From positions 186,001 through 250,000 of the forward strand of contig NZ_FQXV01000003.1 of assembly GCF_900130065.1 (NCBI RefSeq): 64,000 bases of DNA, given 5' to 3'. The notes below the pieces were generated by a model, which was not told the DNA's origin, ran no database searches, and saw only the letters and a program-made list of their open reading frames with translations. Position 1 is the stretch's first letter. Each line of letters opens with the position of its first letter. Positions 60,556 through 64,000 of this stretch are shown piece after piece. This DNA is from Sporobacter termitidis DSM 10068 (GTDB lineage Bacteria; Bacillota; Clostridia; Oscillospirales; Oscillospiraceae). Both the position numbers and the translations under genes were made by a program.

Positions 60556-60645
60556 ATGAAAGACATGCGCTTTAAGGCTGGCCTCGTTCAAGCGCGCTCC
60601 CCGCCGCATGTAAAAGTTGTTGATTATGATGCTGAGATAAAATAA
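60556..60645 (+). CDS. Small ORF of 29 codons
   Basis: ATG at 60556 has a good site (GAGAGGAAAG) and the frame ends at TAA 60643. The peptide starts MKDMRFKAGLVQ, reminiscent of the N-terminus of carbon-nitrogen hydrolases, and then stops. It may be a leader peptide for the HyuA-like gene 37 bases downstream, or a remnant of a lost gene. No family recognised. Confidence 0.35.
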   Translation: MKDMRFKAGLVQARSPPHVKVVDYDAEIK

Positions 60646-60681
60646 AATAGCTTTGTTAAGAAAAGGCAAGGAGAAGCGCAA

Positions 60682-62703
60682 ATGAAGATTGGTATAGGAA
60701 TTGACACCGGCGGCACTTGTACGGACGCCGTCGCATACGATTTTGATTCGGAGCGTGTCCTGGCGAAGGGAAAGGCACTGACGACGCGGGAGAACCTTTC
60801 CATCGGAATCGGCCAGGCGCTTGATATGCTTCCGCCGGAGCTTATCCGGGAGGCGTCGCTCGTCTCGCTTTCCACGACGCTGGCGACGAACGCGTGCGTT
60901 GAAAACAAAGGCTGCAGAGCAAAGCTGCTGATCTTTGGCCTCACGGATGAAAATATCAGGCGATTCAACGCCGAGGCCATCTACGGGCTTAAAAGCGACA
61001 ACGTCCGGGGCGTCGACACACACGGGAGCGCCGACGGGCTGATCATAGATGAGCCGGACTGGGACATCCTCTTCTCGGAGCTTGGGGATTGGCTGGCGGA
61101 CGCCGACGCCCTCGCCGCGGCGGAGCTCTACTCCATGAACAACGGCGCCCCCTGTGAAAAGCACGCAAAGCTTCTGCTGGAGGAGCGCTACGGGCTACCC
61201 TTTGTGAGCGCCAGTGATCTGACGAGCGAAATCAACGTCCTCACCCGCGGCGCGACCGCGCTCCTTAACGCGCGGCTGCTCCCGATCGTGCGCGAGTTTA
61301 TAGAAGCGGCGCTTTCGGATTTTTCGGCCCGGCAATGCAGGGCGCCCGTTATGGTCGTGCGGAGCGACGGCAGCCTGATGTCCGCAAAGCTCTCGCTTTC
61401 CCGGCCCGTGGAGACAATTTTGTCCGGTCCCGCGGCAAGCGTCCTGGCCGGACGCAGCTTCGCCGGTGAGAAGGATTATCTGATTATTGATATGGGCGGT
61501 ACAACGACGGATGTTTCGGTCGTCCGCGGCCAGCGGCCCGTCATGGCGGACAGCGGAATACAAATCGGCGGCTGGCGGACGCACGTGAAGGGCGTCTTTG
61601 TCGACACCTTCGCCCTCGGCGGCGACAGCGCGGTGCGTATGAAAAACGACATACCGCAGCTCTTCCCCCGCCGGGTCATGCCGATTTGCTCGGCGGCACG
61701 GCGCTGGCCGGAAATCAAGGCGATGCTTCTGGCGCTTTTGGACAAAAACCCCCCGTCACAGTTTCCGATTCATGAATTCTTTTATCTTGTCCGGGAGCCT
61801 GCCGAGCCAGGGCGCTACGACAAGGATGAACGCGCGCTCATAGAGGCCCTCCGAAAAGGCCCCCGCATCCTGAGCGACCTCAAGGCGGCAGGAGTCGTCG
61901 ATCTCTACCACCTCAACAGCGAAAGGCTTGAAGCGGAAGGCATCGTCATGCGCTGCGGTCTCACACCCACGGACTTCATGCATATCAAGGGGGACTACAC
62001 CGAATACGACGGGGAGGCGTCGGCGCTGGCCGCGCGGTTCCTGCTGCGCAGGCTTGGGCGGGAGGATTCCCCGGAGGACCTCCGCGCCCTCGCGGAAGAG
62101 GTCTACGGCCTGGTGGGGGAGCATTTGTATGTCAATCTTCTTCGCATCCTCATCGCGCAGCAGCACCCGGCGCAGTTTGCGCAGGGCCTTGATCTGCAAA
62201 CAGAATTCCTTATCAGGCAAGGCTGGGCAAAACGCGATACGGAAGCGGGCGGGCTCTTCCGTTACGACCTTGGGACGAAGGCGGCGCTCGTTGGAATCGG
62301 GGCGCCGACACATGTCTTTCTGCCGGCCGTGGCAAAGGCTTTGGGGACAGAATATATCCTTCCGGAAAACGCGGAGGTTGCCAATGCGCTCGGCGCTTTG
62401 AAGGCGGATATTAACGCCGTCACAAAAGTGGAGATTTCCAAGGCCCTGTCGTCGCAGGGCGAAACATATTACGTCGTACACGCGCCGTCGGGGAGCAGTC
62501 GGTTTGACAGTCTCGACGAGGCGCTTGACGCGGCAAAGGCCGCGTCCGAGGAGGCTGCCTTGAAGGAGGCCCGGGCGCGGGGCGCTCTGGGGGAGCTCGC
62601 CGTGACCACGTCTGTCGAAAGGCACTCCACCCTGAGCAAGTGGGGTACCAGGGTCGACCTGGGCTGTGCGGCCCTATCCGAGGTAACGGTACGCCTCGGA
62701 TAA
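60682..62703 (+). CDS. Hydantoinase/oxoprolinase family protein, HyuA-like
   Basis: Putative ATP-dependent ring-opening enzyme of 673 aa in the HyuA/acetone-carboxylase beta superfamily. N-terminal ATP-site GIDTGGTCTDAVAYD and SLSTTLATNACVENKG, then the second actin-like phosphate loop IIDMGGTTTDVSVVRGQ (about residues 270-285) and SGPAASVLAGRSF. No HyuB-type partner is in the window, so it may act alone or be a reactivation ATPase. ATG at 60682 follows AAGGAG. Its promoter region is shared with the SnoaL operon. Confidence 0.85.
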   Translation: MKIGIGIDTGGTCTDAVAYDFDSERVLAKGKALTTRENLSIGIGQALDMLPPELIREASLVSLSTTLATNACVENKGCRAKLLIFGLTDENIRRFNAEAIYGLKSDNVRGVDTHGSADGLIIDEPDWDILFSELGDWLADADALAAAELYSMNNGAPCEKHAKLLLEERYGLPFVSASDLTSEINVLTRGATALLNARLLPIVREFIEAALSDFSARQCRAPVMVVRSDGSLMSAKLSLSRPVETILSGPAASVLAGRSFAGEKDYLIIDMGGTTTDVSVVRGQRPVMADSGIQIGGWRTHVKGVFVDTFALGGDSAVRMKNDIPQLFPRRVMPICSAARRWPEIKAMLLALLDKNPPSQFPIHEFFYLVREPAEPGRYDKDERALIEALRKGPRILSDLKAAGVVDLYHLNSERLEAEGIVMRCGLTPTDFMHIKGDYTEYDGEASALAARFLLRRLGREDSPEDLRALAEEVYGLVGEHLYVNLLRILIAQQHPAQFAQGLDLQTEFLIRQGWAKRDTEAGGLFRYDLGTKAALVGIGAPTHVFLPAVAKALGTEYILPENAEVANALGALKADINAVTKVEISKALSSQGETYYVVHAPSGSSRFDSLDEALDAAKAASEEAALKEARARGALGELAVTTSVERHSTLSKWGTRVDLGCAALSEVTVRLG

Positions 62704-62773
62704 GCGCCGGAGCAGCAAGGTGCGGCAGACACTAAAGCGGGCATCGCCGGAACCGGCGGGCGTTCGCTCAATT

Positions 62774-62816
62774 GAAAACGGCTGCGGCAACTTGAAGTTG
62801 CCGCAGCCGTTTTTTC
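62774..62816 (+). terminator. Bidirectional intrinsic terminator
   Basis: AAAACGGCTGCGGCAACTT/AAGTTGCCGCAGCCGTTTT followed by T's, between convergent genes. Confidence 0.93.
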
Positions 62817-62845
62817 TGGAGGAGGTAGCCGTCAGGCGGGTTTCA

Positions 62846-63610
62846 TCAGTAAGCTGTCCAGCCGCCGTCAACGGCGATTGCCTGCCCGTTGATATAGGAC
62901 GAATCGTCCGAAGCAAGAAAGAGCGCGGCCTGCGCAATTTCGTCCGGTTCTCCGGGGCGATTGATAAGGCCCGTCCCTTTCATCATCCTGTTCATCGCAT
63001 CCATGTTGATTTTCTGCATGAATTCACCGCTGCCGACCTCGGTTGTGATGGACCCGGGGCATATGGCGTTGCACCTGATATTTTTACCGCCATAGTGGAA
63101 CGCCGTGTTTTTTGTCAGGCCCACCAGGCCGTGCTTTGAAGCGGTATAGACAGCACCCGCCCGGCCTCCGAAAAGGCCGCCGACCGAAGCGATGTTGACG
63201 ATAACGCCGCTTCCCTGCTTCTCAAATTCTTTGATCGCCGCTCTCATGGAATAAAAAGGCGCTTCAAGGTTTAATTTCATGACCTTTTCGTAAATATCAT
63301 CGCTGAATTCTCCAACAGGGCTGAAATCGTCCATGATCCCGGCATTATTGACCAGGATATCGAGCCTGCCAAACTGTTTGACAGCTTCCGCTATGATTCC
63401 CTCCGCTTGTTCTTTGACCAGCATGTCCCCGGCAAACGGGGAAATCCGGCCGGGATAGCCCTCGGCTTCTTTCGCCAGCGCCTCCAAACGGTCGGTCCGC
63501 CGGGCCACTGCCAGGACCTTGGCCCCCTGCGCCGCGTACAGCGCCGCGATGGCGCGCCCCATGCCCGAGCTTGCGCCTGTCACAACAGCCGCTTTGTTTT
63601 CCAGTCTCAT
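62846..63610 (-). CDS. SDR family oxidoreductase
   Basis: Short-chain dehydrogenase of 254 aa. NAD(P) loop TGASSGMGRAIA, NNAG in DILVNNAGIM, catalytic Ser in VNIASVGGLFGG, YxxxK in AVYTASKHGLVG, and the C-terminal INGQAIAVDGGWTAY. ATG at 63610 follows GGAGTGAT. It is divergent from a TetR gene whose protein is a plausible regulator. Substrate unknown; a 3-oxoacyl or hydroxysteroid type cannot be told apart. Confidence 0.94.
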   Translation of the reverse strand: MRLENKAAVVTGASSGMGRAIAALYAAQGAKVLAVARRTDRLEALAKEAEGYPGRISPFAGDMLVKEQAEGIIAEAVKQFGRLDILVNNAGIMDDFSPVGEFSDDIYEKVMKLNLEAPFYSMRAAIKEFEKQGSGVIVNIASVGGLFGGRAGAVYTASKHGLVGLTKNTAFHYGGKNIRCNAICPGSITTEVGSGEFMQKINMDAMNRMMKGTGLINRPGEPDEIAQAALFLASDDSSYINGQAIAVDGGWTAY

Positions 63611-63743
63611 AATATCACTCCTTCGTTTAAGTATGGCATCAATCCGATACTTAAATTCTAATTTGAAATACCGCTTTAATCAATACTCACTAATAGTAAT
63701 TTAAGGTTCTGTAAACGGGCCGCAAAATCCGGAATATTTCGGA

Positions 63744-63772
63744 TTGACAACGGCTGGCCGCTATGTTAAGAT
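63744..63772 (+). promoter_or_regulatory. Promoter of the TetR gene at 63839
   Basis: TTGACA (63744), 17-bp spacer, TAAGAT (63767). Confidence 0.8.
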
Positions 63773-63776
63773 TTAC

Positions 63777-63823
63777 GCGACCATTATCATATAACAGTCG
63801 CTTAAATTTTATCAAATGGTCGC
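63777..63823. promoter_or_regulatory. Inverted repeat before the TetR gene
   Basis: GCGACCATT (63777-63785) and AATGGTCGC (63815-63823) are inverted with a 29-base spacer; a third half-site GTCGC is at 63797. The site starts five bases after the -10, a typical position for autorepression. Confidence 0.6.
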
Positions 63824-63838
63824 TGCGAGGTGGTATCC

Positions 63839-64000
63839 ATGTCTCCTAAAATCTTTGACTTGGAAGAAAGGGAGAATACAAAAATCCGGATGCTGGAAGA
63901 AGGCTTTTCGCTGATCAAGCGGCACGGAATGACGCACGCCTCCGTTGAAAAGATCACAAAAGCCGTGGGACTTGGAAAAAGTACCTTTTATAACTTCTTC
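63839..64000 (+). CDS. TetR family regulator (3' truncated by window)
   Basis: The first 54 codons of a TetR-type repressor are visible. They hold a typical helix-turn-helix: RMLEEGFSLIKRHGMTHASV and ITKAVGLGKSTFYNFF. ATG at 63839 follows GAGGTGG. The effector domain lies beyond the window. It is divergent from the SDR gene and has an inverted repeat in its promoter, so it may control itself and the SDR gene. Confidence 0.85.
   Translation, partial: MSPKIFDLEERENTKIRMLEEGFSLIKRHGMTHASVEKITKAVGLGKSTFYNFF

Overview
The window reads as chromosomal DNA of a GC-rich, low-oxygen Firmicute, most likely a clostridial (Oscillospirales-like) anaerobe. The support is indirect. There are strong AGGAGG-type ribosome binding sites, frequent TTG/GTG starts, BceAB-type and bacitracin-type ABC modules, a SleB-type cortex hydrolase, a rubrerythrin, many flavin and Fe-S oxidoreductases, and short dispersed hairpin repeats of a kind I associate with gut Clostridia. 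No rRNA, tRNA, CRISPR array, insertion sequence, prophage or replication origin was recognised.

Layout. 1-5.1 kb: the 3' part of a BceAB exporter, a TetR regulator with two operator copies in front of a CruF/DUF422-like membrane protein, and a CPBP protease. 5.1-7.7 kb: a complete UbiD/UbiX/LpdD decarboxylase operon of gallate-decarboxylase type, divergent from a LytTR regulator. 8.7-13.9 kb: Lgt, a CTG-start lipoprotein, a TIGR04076 protein, an isochorismatase-fold hydrolase and an Old-Yellow-Enzyme reductase. 14-17.1 kb: a BlaI/BlaR1 pair and an orphan sugar-binding-type lipoprotein that share a GACTA-N6-TAGTC operator. 17.3-25.9 kb: a PAS/GGDEF/HD-GYP protein, FabI, a regulator-ABC-ABC-kinase detoxification module, a repeat-rich secreted protein and a SleB-like hydrolase. 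25.9-26.7 kb: gene-free, full of dispersed hairpin repeats.

26.7-39.9 kb looks like a catabolic island. A PucR-type regulator heads an operon with a nitroreductase and an aldehyde dehydrogenase. Divergently there is an operon of two paralogous MFS transporters and two UroD-family methyltransferase-like proteins, then a LysR regulator, a third UroD-family protein, and a QueG-like Fe-S protein with a fumarate-reductase-like flavoprotein. 39.9-51.8 kb is mostly housekeeping: ComFB, PsuK-PsuG (pseudouridine catabolism), Lrp-AzlCD, nicotinate phosphoribosyltransferase, AzoR, an RlmI-like methyltransferase, NlpC/P60, a zinc alcohol dehydrogenase, an XRE membrane regulator, a CDP-alcohol phosphatidyltransferase and rubrerythrin. 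51.9-64 kb returns to redox and CoA chemistry: a family I CoA-transferase, a second flavoprotein, a second OYE reductase, a CX5CX2C radical SAM protein, a free-standing structured RNA, a ferredoxin-nitroreductase, a two-domain SnoaL protein, a HyuA-like protein, an SDR and the start of a TetR gene.

How it fits together. Several modules (UbiD/LpdD, UroD proteins, two OYE reductases, two flavoproteins, nitroreductases, CoA-transferase) would suit anaerobic processing of aromatic or methylated plant compounds, but no substrate can be named from sequence alone. The strongest unexplained signals are the structured RNA at 58650-58840 with its own promoter and terminators, the shared BlaI-type operator, the CX5CX2C radical SAM enzyme, and a set of palindromes (operators and a dispersed ATTGAAT-N4-ATTCAAT element) placed between genes.
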